A stretch of 64,000 bases of DNA from Vibrio sp. qd031. GTDB taxonomy: Bacteria > Pseudomonadota > Gammaproteobacteria > Enterobacterales > Vibrionaceae. The DNA is taken from the NCBI RefSeq assembly GCF_002100145.1, contig NZ_JXQD01000025.1, positions 468,166 to 532,165 of the forward strand, given 5' to 3'. A program made the translations under genes and the position numbers. Under the pieces are notes generated by a model. That model was not told the origin of the DNA and did no database searches. It saw only the letters and a list, made by a program, of their open reading frames with translations. This document shows positions 24,505 to 34,301 of this stretch, piece by piece. Every line of letters begins with the position of its first letter. Positions within the stretch are counted from its first letter, which is position 1.

Positions 24505-26473
24505 AAGTAGTAAATTGACGAGCCAATTGCTGCAGTTTATCCGCTAACCCCGTTTGTTCTTGAGCGGCTATGGCGATTTGTTTGCCACTTTCAGTTGTCT
24601 GCTCAACACTGTCACCGATAGCATGTGCACGTGCTGCGATATCGGAACTTACCGTAACTTGCTCGTCAGCGGCAGTCGCAATCTGAAGCGCCATGGTATG
24701 TATACTGACTATTGAGCTGACGGTAGTGGCCAATTGCTGTTTTACTTCACCCGCTTGCTCGACACTTTGGGTTACATACTGGTGGGCATCGTTAATCTGC
24801 TCAAACGCACTGTTGCTGATTTGCTGAAGTTGACTCACCATGGCTTCAATTTCTTGCGTTGACTGTTGTGTGCGCTGCGCCAGTGAGCGTACCTCATCGG
24901 CAACAACGGCAAATCCACGGCCTTGCTCCCCTGCTCGGGCCGCTTCAATAGCGGCATTAAGTGCGAGAAGGTTAGTTTGTTCTGCAATGCCTTGAATAAC
25001 ATCAACAACACTCGAAATACTGCTGCTGCTTTGATGCAAAGAACCGATGGTCTCAGAAACTGCGTGAATTTGAGTGCTGGTCTTTTCAAATGACTGTGTA
25101 GAGACATCGACAATCTTGCTGCATTCTGTAATTTGAACGTTGGCAGCTTCTGCTTCATCGGACGTATTTTGAATGTTCTGTGCGACCTCTTGAACAGAGG
25201 CTCGCATCTCTTCCATAGCAGTGACAACTTGAAGAACTTCTTGTCGTTGCTGCTCCAAATTCATCGAGTTTTGGCTGATGGTTGCCGTCGATTCTTCTGA
25301 GGCTGCGGCAAGTTGTTCACTTGAGCTGCCAATGACATGCACAGCTGTAGTCAACTCATTCAACATAGTATTGAGGTTGTTAGATATGCTGCCTAGCTCA
25401 TCGTTTGCGACAATGTCACAACGCGAAGAGAGATCTTTGGAGGATGCACGCTTCATGGTGGTATTGAGCAGTTCAACTTGTCGGTTAATGCCTTTTAACA
25501 ACAACCAGCTCGTCGTGACCACCACGCTAAGCATTAATATGGTCAGTATTAGGTAAACCCAAAACGTGCGTGTTTCGACGTCGACTATGGATCGAGACAG
25601 AGTCAATATTTCTTGCGTCAGCTGCTCTTCTACGTCTTTAAGTAGATTAATTCTGTTGGTTGCCGCACTGAACCAAGCTTTCGAATCTTGATCGAGCTGA
25701 TTATTAAAGGCATGGGCTCTATAACGTTCGACTAAAGCAAACTCATTGGATTTCTCTGTGGTTTGATAAATCTGTTTAGCGTGTGCTGACGCGTAAACTT
25801 CAAAGGTGTTGAGATAGCTGTTTTGTTCACTCACCAAAGTAACAAATTTACGGAACATACCGTCTGAAAACGCGCCAGCCCCGAACGTGTTGCTCAATAC
25901 CGCTCTCTCTATTCCTGCTCGCTCTTTACCTTGTAGAAATTCGTAGTATGCCGCTAAAGAGCGGCTGATGTCAGCGACTTCAGAAATTTGTACGGCCTGG
26001 CCAGGAATAGACAGCAGGTCGGCGTTGGCTGACGTATAAAAAGACAGCGCAGTATTGAGTGGAGCGCTGAGTGATTGGATTTGCTGGCGCATATTGCTGA
26101 GCCCTGCGAGCCTAGCATTTGCTCTATCTACAATACTCCAAAATTCTGGGAAGGCTTGAAGCGCATGCTTGTTGCTGGCTAAATAGTTATCCAACTCCCT
26201 AAAGCGTTGATCGGTTGCTTGGTATTGTGCTTTGAGTTCCGCTGCAAAGTTGCTCCCTTTAGAGCCTAAATAACCGGCCGACATGCCGCGCTCTTTTTGC
26301 AGTTCGTGAACCAAACGGCTATTTATTGCAGACAGCTCGACAAACTGAGTGATATCACTGGCAGATTCTTTGGCGTGGTAAGACTGAACGATTTGACGGT
26401 TTGCTAAAAATATCAGTGCCAGAGTTACCGGTACCAAGATACATAGAAGCTTTTGTTTGACACTTAGCTGCAT
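24503..26473 (-). CDS. methyl-accepting chemotaxis protein with NIT sensor
   Basis: This 656-residue chemoreceptor has an N-terminal membrane segment ([16 protein letters not shown]) and a periplasmic NIT domain at about 40-300: [28 protein letters not shown] is the nitrate/nitrite-responsive signature. A second membrane segment ([22 protein letters not shown]), a HAMP domain and a signalling hairpin follow. The hairpin tip contains [44 protein letters not shown], which is fully conserved. It should relay to CheA/CheW. The ligand may be nitrate, nitrite or another small anion, by family analogy. It is monocistronic and ends in the terminator at 24468. Confidence 0.93.
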   Translation of the reverse strand: MQLSVKQKLLCILVPVTLALIFLANRQIVQSYHAKESASDITQFVELSAINSRLVHELQKERGMSAGYLGSKGSNFAAELKAQYQATDQRFRELDNYLASNKHALQAFPEFWSIVDRANARLAGLSNMRQQIQSLSAPLNTALSFYTSANADLLSIPGQAVQISEVADISRSLAAYYEFLQGKERAGIERAVLSNTFGAGAFSDGMFRKFVTLVSEQNSYLNTFEVYASAHAKQIYQTTEKSNEFALVERYRAHAFNNQLDQDSKAWFSAATNRINLLKDVEEQLTQEILTLSRSIVDVETRTFWVYLILTILMLSVVVTTSWLLLKGINRQVELLNTTMKRASSKDLSSRCDIVANDELGSISNNLNTMLNELTTAVHVIGSSSEQLAAASEESTATISQNSMNLEQQRQEVLQVVTAMEEMRASVQEVAQNIQNTSDEAEAANVQITECSKIVDVSTQSFEKTSTQIHAVSETIGSLHQSSSSISSVVDVIQGIAEQTNLLALNAAIEAARAGEQGRGFAVVADEVRSLAQRTQQSTQEIEAMVSQLQQISNSAFEQINDAHQYVTQSVEQAGEVKQQLATTVSSIVSIHTMALQIATAADEQVTVSSDIAARAHAIGDSVEQTTESGKQIAIAAQEQTGLADKLQQLARQFTT

Positions 26474-26700
26474 ACTGATTCACTTTTTGCTTTGGGAGTG
26501 AGTCTATTTTAGCAGTCCTTATGGTGTAGTCTAATTGGTACGGCATTCCGTTAAAAATAGTTGTTACATTTTTGATCTTACTCAACTAAGCATGAAATAC
26601 GCGACCTCTGTTACGAATTAGATTCATTCTCGAATCAAGTTATGTGATGTAGCACGTAACTCTTTAGTAGTAAGGTTAGTTAAGCACGATGCTGACGGTA

Positions 26701-26728
26701 GGGGTCAGAGTCGATTGACTCTGACCCC
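26701..26728. repeat. 28-bp palindrome, dispersed repeat copy 2
   Basis: GGGGTCAGAGTCGA followed by TTGACTCTGACCCC matches copy 1 except for one base, which breaks one central pair. The flanking TA extends the dyad. It abuts the LacI-family gene so closely that the TAG stop of that gene is partly made by the repeat's edge. Both copies follow the 3' end of a minus-strand gene. Confidence 0.75.
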
Positions 26729-27732
26729 TAACTGAACTGTGCCGATTCTACGCGCTGCATCGGTGGTTCATCGGGGTATTCTATTGCATGAATTACCGCT
26801 TCAGCCAAAAAGGTTCCCGCGAGCTCAACATCTTCTTTCGCAGTAAAAATCTGTGGTCTAAAATAGCTGAGGTAGGGAGAAGAGTTTTTGGTATATAAAT
26901 CAATGTCCTCGGCAAGGTTTCTGCCAAGTTTATCTATGCACTTTATGGCCGATACGCTGGCCATGGTAGAGGAACAGATGATACCGTCGGTAAGTGGATA
27001 TTCACGTAAGTAATCTTCTAACGCCGTGGTGATTTTTTGCTCGCTATCGTCGTTGTTGGCATTGGGTAAAATATTGAATTGAGCCTGATTGGCCATAGCA
27101 ACTCGCTTCGCGCCTTCGGTAAGGTGCTGAGTGTACTGATGTTTTTCTGGTGGCGCGATCATGAGCAGACTTCGGCGTCCTTGCTGCAGTAGTTTATTGG
27201 CGGCATGACAGCCAAAATCATAATTGTCAAAATCGAAATAGGCGTGTTGCGCGCTCCACTGCGTCCGACCAAAGGTCGCAAACGGCATTTTATTTTCAAG
27301 TAGGTAGGCGACACGTTCGTCGTCAACTTCTGTTCGATCAAAAATCACCGCATCAGCTGCTTGGTTTTGCACCAGGTATTCAATAGGGTCCATGCGATTC
27401 TGACTCGGTAATTCTGGCGTGACCACAATGTGGTAGGAAGTGTGAGCGATGGCGTGAGTGATGTGGCTAATTAGCTCACCAATTAAATCCGATATATTTT
27501 CACTGGTTGAAAGCACCACCGCAATGACCTGACTTTTACCGGTTCGAAGTCGAATCCCTGCTCGATCTGGTACATAACCAATCTCTTTCGCAATCTGTTT
27601 CACGCGCTTTTTGGTGTTTTTACTCAAGTCGGGTGCATCTTTCAAAGCACGAGAAACAGTAGTAATGGCTAAGCCACTGATTTGAGCAATGGTTTTTAGG
27701 GTTGGTCTTTCGTCCGATTTGGAGTTACTCAA
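26728..27732 (-). CDS. LacI/GalR-family transcriptional repressor
   Basis: This 334-residue regulator has the LacI helix-turn-helix at residues 10-35 (TLKTIAQISGLAITTVSRAL), the hinge-helix region with KKRVKQIAKEIGYVPDRAG, and the sugar-binding two-lobe domain after residue 65. The start is TTG 27732, with AGGTG upstream. It is divergent from the sugar ABC operon at 27901, with a 14-bp pseudo-palindrome between them. It most likely represses that operon until its sugar, probably an alpha- or beta-glucoside or glucose, is bound. The effector cannot be read from sequence. The gene ends in the dispersed palindrome at 26701. Confidence 0.92.
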   Translation of the reverse strand: MSNSKSDERPTLKTIAQISGLAITTVSRALKDAPDLSKNTKKRVKQIAKEIGYVPDRAGIRLRTGKSQVIAVVLSTSENISDLIGELISHITHAIAHTSYHIVVTPELPSQNRMDPIEYLVQNQAADAVIFDRTEVDDERVAYLLENKMPFATFGRTQWSAQHAYFDFDNYDFGCHAANKLLQQGRRSLLMIAPPEKHQYTQHLTEGAKRVAMANQAQFNILPNANNDDSEQKITTALEDYLREYPLTDGIICSSTMASVSAIKCIDKLGRNLAEDIDLYTKNSSPYLSYFRPQIFTAKEDVELAGTFLAEAVIHAIEYPDEPPMQRVESAQFS

Positions 27733-27840
27733 GGTGCACCTCGTTGATTTGCCAATAGCCTGTGACTCAGATCTATGTTTACAAAAAATTAACAGTAGCA
27801 GCTAGATTAATTTACACAAAGGGTTTATCCATTATATGAA

Positions 27841-27854
27841 CTAAAACGTTGTAG
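27841..27854. promoter_or_regulatory. LacI-type operator candidate
   Basis: CTAAAACGTTGTAG is a palindrome with a central CG and one mismatched pair, the classic form of LacI-family operators. It lies 47 bp before the binding-protein start, within the shared LacI/ABC intergenic region. Confidence 0.55.
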
Positions 27855-27900
27855 ATATCAAAGTTCGGTAGGATTTTACTGATTTTAGGAGAACTATTTA

Positions 27901-29145
27901 ATGAGAGCCATGGAAAAATTACGTTCAGTAAGCATACTTAGCACCGCAATTATGACGGCGACAGCCGCACAAGCGGTAGATCTTGAAGTGACCCACTGGT
28001 GGACATCCGGTGGTGAAGCGGCAGCGGTCGCTGAATTTGCAAAGGCATTTAACGAAAACACCGACCACAACTGGGTGGATGGAGCCATTGCAGGCTCTGG
28101 TGGTACTGCTCGTCCAATTATTATCAGCCGAATCTTGGGTGGTAAACCTATGGGCGCGACACAACTTAACCACGGTCGTCAGGCAGAAGAGTTAATTGAA
28201 GAAGGGTTGCTTCTTGATTTGACCGACGTAGCGATGAAAGAGGGTTGGCAAGATGTTGTAAACCCAAGCTCGCTGCTCGACTCTTGTACCTTAGATGGCA
28301 AGATTTACTGTGTGCCGGTAAACATTCACTCTTGGGAGTGGATTTGGTTATCGCACAAAGCCTATAAAGACGCAGGTGTTGCTGTTCCAACTAACTGGGA
28401 TGAATTTGTTGCGGCTGCTCCGGCACTTGAAAAAGCCGGAAAAATCCCACTTGCGATGGGTAAACAAGCTTGGCAGGCCAATGGTGCCTTTGGCGTAATG
28501 GCTATTGCCATCGCAGGTATTGATGCATGGAAAGCGGTAAACATTGATAAGAACGTCGATGTAGCCAATGGACCAGAGTATCAAAAAGTGTTTGAAGCGG
28601 CGGTTGCGGCGCGTGAAATGGCGTCAGAGTCAAAAGTTCAGGATTGGAACCAAGCCACTAACATGGTCATCACCGGTCAAGCAGGTGGCCAAATCATGGG
28701 GGATTGGGCACAAGGTGAATTCTCTGTGGCAAATCAAGTGGCTGGTGAAGACTACACCTGTCTACCAGGTCTAGGCGCGAACCAAGTTATCTCAACCGGT
28801 GGTGATGCGTTCTACTTCCCTAAACAAGACGATCCAGAAATTGAAGCGGCACAGAAAGAGCTTGCGTCTTTGATGCTGTCGCAGTCTGTACAAGTGGCGT
28901 TTAACTTGAAGAAAGGGTCACTGCCAGTGCGTGGCGATATCGACATGTCTACAGCCAACGACTGTATGCAGAAAGGTCTGAAAATACTGGCTGACGGAAA
29001 TGTATTACCAAGTGGCGATATGTTGCTTTCGGCAGATACTCAAGGTCAGGTTGAAGACTTGATGGTTGAGTTCTGGAACGACCCAAGCTACAGCGCTAAA
29101 GATGCACAAATGCGTTACGCAGAAATTATTGCTGACGCAGATTAA
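27901..29145 (+). CDS. sugar ABC transporter substrate-binding protein
   Basis: This 414-residue periplasmic binding protein has a signal peptide ending ATAAQA before VDLEV. The mature start is LEVTHWWTSGGEAAAVAEFAKAFNE, and GAIAGSGGTARPIIISRILGGKPMGATQL matches the glucose/mannose group (GtsA-like) of the carbohydrate-binding cluster. The ATG at 27901 has AGGAG at 9 nt. It is first in an operon with two permeases and an ATPase, and it is separated from the first permease by a strong hairpin. It delivers the sugar to the membrane complex. The exact sugar is not certain; glucose, mannose or a glucoside is most likely. Confidence 0.9.
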   Translation: MRAMEKLRSVSILSTAIMTATAAQAVDLEVTHWWTSGGEAAAVAEFAKAFNENTDHNWVDGAIAGSGGTARPIIISRILGGKPMGATQLNHGRQAEELIEEGLLLDLTDVAMKEGWQDVVNPSSLLDSCTLDGKIYCVPVNIHSWEWIWLSHKAYKDAGVAVPTNWDEFVAAAPALEKAGKIPLAMGKQAWQANGAFGVMAIAIAGIDAWKAVNIDKNVDVANGPEYQKVFEAAVAAREMASESKVQDWNQATNMVITGQAGGQIMGDWAQGEFSVANQVAGEDYTCLPGLGANQVISTGGDAFYFPKQDDPEIEAAQKELASLMLSQSVQVAFNLKKGSLPVRGDIDMSTANDCMQKGLKILADGNVLPSGDMLLSADTQGQVEDLMVEFWNDPSYSAKDAQMRYAEIIADAD

Positions 29146-29189
29146 TACGCACATCTTTAACGACGAGTTAATAAGTATACCTCGAAGTC

Positions 29190-29217
29190 TATGGCAGCAG
29201 CGTTAGCTGCTGCCATA
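29190..29217 (+). other. 12-bp hairpin between binding protein and permease genes
   Basis: TATGGCAGCAGC and GCTGCTGCCATA form a perfect stem around GTTA, without a following T run. Such structures after a binding-protein gene usually protect the upstream mRNA or attenuate read-through, so that the binding protein exceeds the permeases. Confidence 0.7.
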
Positions 29218-29228
29218 TTGGAGTAGAC

Positions 29229-30137
29229 ATGGAACGTTCTAATTCTAATAACGTAAAACCCAAAGCGTCATGGCGTAAAAACCTCAGCGCAAAAATTGCA
29301 GCCATACCGATGATCATGACCGCTTTGGGCATTTTCATCGGTTGTTCGGTTTGGACGATCGTTCATTCCTTTACCAAGTCTCGACTGTTGCCCAAGCTCG
29401 ATTTTGTTGGCTTTGATCAATACGAGCGACTATGGAGCACCAGACGCTGGTTGGTGTCCATAGAAAACTTAGCGGTGTTTGGCATCTGTTCGCTGGTGCT
29501 CAGTTTGGTGATTGGCTTTACCTTAGCCACTTTCCTCGACCGAAAAATTCGCTTCGAAAACGCCTTTCGTACTATTTTTCTTTATCCCTTTGCCCTCAGT
29601 TTTATCGTGACTGGGTTGGTATGGCAGTGGATATTAAACCCCGAATTTGGTGTTCAAAAGGTGGTGAGATCGCTTGGGTTTGAAAGTTTCACTTTCGATC
29701 CACTGTACGATCCCGACATTGTTATCTTCGGCATTCTTATTGCCGGGTTATGGCAAGGTACGGGTCTCATCATGGTCATTATGTTGGCGGGATTACGCGG
29801 TATTGATGAAGATATTTGGAAAGCGGCGCGAGTTGATGGTATTCCTACTTGGAAAACCTATGTGTTGATCATTATCCCAATGATGAAGCCTGTGTTTGTG
29901 ACGGCTCTTGTGCTGATTTCTTCTGGCATCGTTAAAGTCTACGACTTAGTGGTGGCGCAAACGTCAGGCGGACCGGGCATCGCGTCCGAAGTCCCCGCCA
30001 AGTACGTCTACGACAAAATGTTTGCAAGTCAGAACCTAGCTCAAGGTTTTGCCGCTTCTACCATGATGCTGGTGACAGTTGCCATCATTTTAATTCCGTG
30101 GGCCTATTTAGAATTTAGAGGGAAGAAAAGTGGCTAA
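29229..30137 (+). CDS. sugar ABC transporter permease (MalF-type)
   Basis: This 302-residue inner-membrane protein has six or so hydrophobic segments, beginning IAAIPMIMTALGIFIGCSVW. The EAA loop with conserved Gly is ENDING-type: EDIWKAARVDGIPTWKTYVLIIIPMMKP near residue 205. It forms the transmembrane channel with the permease that follows. The ATG at 29229 has GGAG at 7 nt, and its last eight bases overlap the start of the second permease, so translation is coupled. It is a typical member of the carbohydrate uptake family 1. Confidence 0.92.
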   Translation: MERSNSNNVKPKASWRKNLSAKIAAIPMIMTALGIFIGCSVWTIVHSFTKSRLLPKLDFVGFDQYERLWSTRRWLVSIENLAVFGICSLVLSLVIGFTLATFLDRKIRFENAFRTIFLYPFALSFIVTGLVWQWILNPEFGVQKVVRSLGFESFTFDPLYDPDIVIFGILIAGLWQGTGLIMVIMLAGLRGIDEDIWKAARVDGIPTWKTYVLIIIPMMKPVFVTALVLISSGIVKVYDLVVAQTSGGPGIASEVPAKYVYDKMFASQNLAQGFAASTMMLVTVAIILIPWAYLEFRGKKSG

Positions 30138-31029
30138 TTCAACGATTTCATCGGGCCCTAAAGGCCCAAAACCTAAACGCCGGTTTAGTCGCACCAACAT
30201 AATGCTGTATGGCACGTTGATTGTTGTGGCTCTGTACTACTTATTGCCCCTTTATGTGATGGTGGTTACCTCCATGAAAGGGATGCCGGAAATTCGCATT
30301 GGTAACGTGTTTGCACCACCAGTTGAAATCACCTTTGAGCCTTGGGTGAAAGCTTGGGCCGAAGCGTGTACAGGCATTAACTGTGATGGATTAAGTCGAG
30401 GGTTTGGTAACTCTATTCAAATACTGATTCCGTCTGTAGTGCTGTCGATTTTGATTGCATCAGTCAACGGGTACGCCCTTTCTAATTGGAAGTTTAAAGG
30501 GTCAGAAGTATTCTTTTCCATCTTAGTTATTGGCGCATTTATTCCCTATCAAGTGATGCTGTATCCCATCGTAATTATATTGCGAGAGCTGGGGCTATAT
30601 GGGTCGCTTTGGGGATTGGTATTGGTGCATTCCATTTTCGGTATGCCTATATTGACGCTGCTATTTCGGAATTATTTCGCCAGCATACCGGATGAGTTGT
30701 TTAAAGCTGCCCGTATTGATGGTGCGGGATTTTGGGGCATCTATTGGAAAATCATGGTGCCCATGTCGTTGCCAATTTTTGTGGTGGCGATCATTTTGCA
30801 GGTAACGGGCATTTGGAATGACTTCCTATTTGGCGTGATCTTCACCGAACCTAAACTCTATCCAATGACCGTCCAACTCAACAATATCGTAAACTCGGTA
30901 CAAGGCGTGAAAGAGTATAACGTCAATATGGCAGCCACATTATTGACCGGGCTATTGCCGTTGGTCATCTACTTGGTTTCAGGGAAATTATTTGTTCGTG
31001 GTATCGCGGCAGGCGCAGTAAAGGGATAA
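30130..31029 (+). CDS. sugar ABC transporter permease (MalG-type)
   Basis: This 299-residue inner-membrane protein has MLYGTLIVVALYYLLPLYVMVV as its first membrane span. The EAA motif is DELFKAARIDGAGFWGIYWKIMVPMSLP near residue 195, which docks onto the ATPase. It is the second half of the heterodimeric channel. It overlaps the preceding permease by eight bases and ends 3 bp before the ATPase start. The signature and topology are complete. Confidence 0.92.
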   Translation: MANSTISSGPKGPKPKRRFSRTNIMLYGTLIVVALYYLLPLYVMVVTSMKGMPEIRIGNVFAPPVEITFEPWVKAWAEACTGINCDGLSRGFGNSIQILIPSVVLSILIASVNGYALSNWKFKGSEVFFSILVIGAFIPYQVMLYPIVIILRELGLYGSLWGLVLVHSIFGMPILTLLFRNYFASIPDELFKAARIDGAGFWGIYWKIMVPMSLPIFVVAIILQVTGIWNDFLFGVIFTEPKLYPMTVQLNNIVNSVQGVKEYNVNMAATLLTGLLPLVIYLVSGKLFVRGIAAGAVKG

Positions 31030-31032
31030 TTA

Positions 31033-32106
31033 ATGAGCAGTGTAAGCATTCGAAATCTGGATTTAAATTTCGACAATGTAGAAGTCTTAAAGCAGTTAAA
31101 CCTAGATATCCCAGAAGGGGAGTTTTTGGTGTTACTGGGCGCAAGTGGGTGTGGGAAATCGACGCTACTTAACTGCATTGCCGGGCTTTTGGACATCTCT
31201 GATGGCCAAATATTTATTAATGGCGAAAACGTCACTTGGTGTGAGCCGTCTGATCGCGGCATAGGCATGGTGTTTCAGTCCTACGCGTTATACCCGCAAA
31301 TGACCGTGGAGGGGAACCTCTCTTTTGGTTTGAAGAACGCGAAGGTACCAAAAGATGAGATCGCAAAACGGGTTAAACGCACCGCCGAGATCTTGCAAAT
31401 GGAAGATTGGCTAAAGCGTAAGCCAGGCGCACTGTCTGGTGGACAGCGTCAGCGTGTTGCCATAGGTCGAGCATTAGTGCGTGAAGTGGATGTGTTCTTA
31501 TTTGACGAACCTTTGTCTAATTTGGACGCTAAACTGCGCGCCGATCTGCGTGTAGAGATCAAACGGTTGCACAATCAATTGGGTAACACCATGGTGTACG
31601 TGACTCACGACCAAGTTGAGGCAATGACCCTTGCTGATCGAATTGCGATTATGCGTAACGGGAAAATACAGCAGTTGGGTACACCTAGTGAGATATACAA
31701 TGAGCCTGCCAACCTCTATGTGGCTGGGTTCATCGGTTCGCCAGCAATGAACTTTCTTGACGGAAACCTCAAGGAGGGGCAGTTCCAATTTGGTGACGTG
31801 ACTATCGATTTAACTCAATACCATTATGTCACGGATACTCGAGATGGCGACGCCATTTTAGGGGTAAGACCCGAACACATTTTGATTGGTGAAGCGATTA
31901 AAGATCATCACTTTAGCACCGAACTCGAAGTGGAGCTGTTTGAACCTATGGGTTCAGATACTCAAATCTGGACTCAATTGGGCGATCAGAGTTTCCGTAT
32001 TCGTGTTGATGGGCAAATGAAGGTCAGTAATGGTGATAAGATTCGTATCGGTATCGACATTCAGCGCTGTTCATTGTTTGATCATAAGAGTGAATTGCCA
32101 ATGTAG
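31033..32106 (+). CDS. sugar ABC transporter ATP-binding protein (MalK/UgpC-type)
   Basis: This 357-residue ATPase shows Walker A GASGCGKSTLLN near residue 38, the Q loop VFQSYALYPQ, the signature [15 protein letters not shown] at about 135, Walker B DVFLFDEPLSNLDAK and the switch VTHDQVEAM. The C-terminal 120 residues form the OB-like regulatory domain of the MalK group (ILGVRPEHILI). It powers sugar import with the two permeases. It is the last gene of the operon, and a long-armed inverted repeat follows. Confidence 0.94.
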   Translation: MSSVSIRNLDLNFDNVEVLKQLNLDIPEGEFLVLLGASGCGKSTLLNCIAGLLDISDGQIFINGENVTWCEPSDRGIGMVFQSYALYPQMTVEGNLSFGLKNAKVPKDEIAKRVKRTAEILQMEDWLKRKPGALSGGQRQRVAIGRALVREVDVFLFDEPLSNLDAKLRADLRVEIKRLHNQLGNTMVYVTHDQVEAMTLADRIAIMRNGKIQQLGTPSEIYNEPANLYVAGFIGSPAMNFLDGNLKEGQFQFGDVTIDLTQYHYVTDTRDGDAILGVRPEHILIGEAIKDHHFSTELEVELFEPMGSDTQIWTQLGDQSFRIRVDGQMKVSNGDKIRIGIDIQRCSLFDHKSELPM

Positions 32107-32115
32107 GCAAATTCT

Positions 32116-32160
32116 ATTTCTGCATCAATGCGTATGGCGAAAAGGTATTGATGCAGAAAT
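32116..32160. terminator. 14-bp inverted repeat between convergent operons
   Basis: ATTTCTGCATCAAT (32116-32129) and ATTGATGCAGAAAT (32147-32160) are perfect arms with a 17-base loop. It lies 10 bp after the ABC operon and 75 bp before the stop of the convergent GGDEF/EAL gene. It probably ends one or both transcripts. Confidence 0.6.
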
Positions 32161-32234
32161 GACCTCCGCACTTCTCATAAGGCACAGATGAGCAGCCTCT
32201 AGAATAAGTGGGCAGTCACTCAAAATGATTAGCG

Positions 32235-34301
32235 TTAACTAGAGAGTGTCTTGGTGTTAGAGAGAGTACTCGCTTGGAACTTTTCTTTGAGTAAAGTCTC
32301 GAAGCTCGTTGTTGAAAGAGGTCGATAAAAATAGAACCCTTGCATATAGTCACAGCCAAACATCTGTAATTTGTCCATTTGCTCTTTCTTCTCAACGCCC
32401 TCAGCTACAACAGCAATGTTTAAATTTTTTGCCAAGTTAATCACTGTATGACACAGCGTTGCACTTGCCTCATCAGACGCAATCTTGCAAATGAAGCTTT
32501 TATCGATTTTTAGCATATCGACCTCTAATTTCTGAAGATAAGATAAAGAGGAATAGCCCACGCCAAAATCATCAATGGCAACATTAACGCCAAGGTTTTT
32601 CGTCGACATTAATTGATTGAGGGACGTCGCTTCACTATCAATGAGACTGTTTTCGGTGATTTCGATTAACAGCGCGTTGTCGCCCAATCTTGCGTCTACC
32701 ACCAAGTCTATAAAACGCCTTACCCAAGGACTGTCCTTTTTAAGTTGGATAGGGGATACATTAAAACTAACGCAAAACTGTTCCGAATAATGACCGCGGA
32801 CATGTTTTGTAAGTTCGATTGCCTCTCTAGCAACCCAAAGTCCAATGTCGTTGATGAGTCCATTATCTTCAGCTACGGGTATAAATTCTTCTGGATAAAT
32901 AGTGCCTCTTACGGGGTGATTCCAACGTAAGAGCAACTCTGCCTTTTCGATTACACCTGTTTTGGTATTTATTATTGGTTGAACATAGGTTTCCAGTTGT
33001 TCGTCGGTAATACAGGCTCGAAGGTCATTGAGTAGGCGACGTTTTTTGAGGGCTCTTCTGTGCATAGAAGGCTCAAAAAAACGATAGCAATTTCGTCCTG
33101 CGGCTTTTGCTTCATACATCGCCATATCGGCGTTCTTCATTAACTCTTCGGTGTTTTTTCCTCGTTCGGGATACGAACTGATTCCAACACTGCCAGAGAT
33201 ATTAATGACCTCACCATTAATGGAGTAGGGTTTATTGAGCTCTTTTAAGATTTTCATCGCTACTTGATGTAAGTCTTCATGATTGACTAATCCATCAAGA
33301 ATCACAGTGAATTCATCACCTCCGAGCCTTGCAATAGTGTCTTTGCTTCTTATCGAATGTTTAATTCGCTCTGAGACACAGACGATTAGCGAGTCGCCAA
33401 AATCATGCCCCATTGTGTCGTTGACCTCTTTAAAACCATCAAGATCCACAAATAGCACAGAAAACGGTGTTTCTTCTTCTAGTGTCATTCGATTGATCAT
33501 TTCTAGAATGTAACGACGATTGGGCAGGCCAGATAAGCTGTCTATATAGGCTTGATTCTTTAGTTTTTTGTTTGCAACCTCTAGCTGCTCAGTTCTTTGA
33601 TTAACAGCCCGTTCAAGCGTGTGGTCTCGTTGCTCAATGGTGTCTAGCATATCGTTAAAGCAGTCGGTCAGTTTACCCATTTCATCATGGCTATAACTTA
33701 CGGCTCTAATCGAGTAGTTATTGGTAGAGGTTATTTTGGTGGCAGTTTCTGCCAATAAAACTATGGGTTTTACAAACTTTTTACCCAACCAGATAGATAC
33801 GAATAGGCTGCTAGAGAGGATGATAATCAATATGCCGATAAGAAATGATACGTAAGCTTTAGTGTGTTCTTCTTCCGCGCCGTTGTCGGCATAGATCACA
33901 AGCTTACCGTAATAGGTATCATCCAACGTTAAGCGACTTGAGATGACTTTGTCAGCGATGTGGCTATTATCTTGAGACTGATCACTATTATGCGTTGAAT
34001 AAAAGGAAACATTGTTTTTATCAAGTACTTCGACATTCACGATATTAGGCTGGAGCAATAAAGGTAAAATTAACTCCTTCGCAGTTACAGTGTCATCAAA
34101 TAAAATGGCTGCGGTAAGGTGTGACTCTAACATGCCTGCAATCGAGTGAAGGCGTACATTTTCTGACTCGCGCATACGATCCAGTTCATACGCCGAAAAT
34201 ATAGCCGCAGTAATCAACACCGATAGACCCGCAACGAGCATGAGCAATGAGATGAGTTTGATATAGATAGATTGTCTAACGATTAGTCTTAAAAATCTCA
34301 T
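32235..34301 (-). CDS. membrane GGDEF-EAL c-di-GMP enzyme (YfiN-like sensor)
   Basis: This 688-residue protein has a first membrane segment (ISLLMLVAGLSVLITAAIF) and a periplasmic CHASE8-like sensor at about 40-150, as in YfiN. A second membrane segment (FLIGILIIILSSSLFVSIW) and a HAMP domain follow. GGDEF is intact (ARLGGDEFTVIL, about residue 355), with the second Asp in VLFVDLDGFKEVND. The EAL part has AELLLRWNHP, NVSPIQL, EITEN, IDDFGVGYSSL, LKIDKSF, AEGVE and QGFYFYRPL, so the metal and catalytic residues are kept although EAL reads ELL. It may be bifunctional. Its start shares a base with the YfiR-like stop, and the TonB receptor is upstream. The YfiR protein probably represses it from the periplasm. 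Confidence 0.92.
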   Translation of the reverse strand: MRFLRLIVRQSIYIKLISLLMLVAGLSVLITAAIFSAYELDRMRESENVRLHSIAGMLESHLTAAILFDDTVTAKELILPLLLQPNIVNVEVLDKNNVSFYSTHNSDQSQDNSHIADKVISSRLTLDDTYYGKLVIYADNGAEEEHTKAYVSFLIGILIIILSSSLFVSIWLGKKFVKPIVLLAETATKITSTNNYSIRAVSYSHDEMGKLTDCFNDMLDTIEQRDHTLERAVNQRTEQLEVANKKLKNQAYIDSLSGLPNRRYILEMINRMTLEEETPFSVLFVDLDGFKEVNDTMGHDFGDSLIVCVSERIKHSIRSKDTIARLGGDEFTVILDGLVNHEDLHQVAMKILKELNKPYSINGEVINISGSVGISSYPERGKNTEELMKNADMAMYEAKAAGRNCYRFFEPSMHRRALKKRRLLNDLRACITDEQLETYVQPIINTKTGVIEKAELLLRWNHPVRGTIYPEEFIPVAEDNGLINDIGLWVAREAIELTKHVRGHYSEQFCVSFNVSPIQLKKDSPWVRRFIDLVVDARLGDNALLIEITENSLIDSEATSLNQLMSTKNLGVNVAIDDFGVGYSSLSYLQKLEVDMLKIDKSFICKIASDEASATLCHTVINLAKNLNIAVVAEGVEKKEQMDKLQMFGCDYMQGFYFYRPLSTTSFETLLKEKFQASTLSNTKTLSS

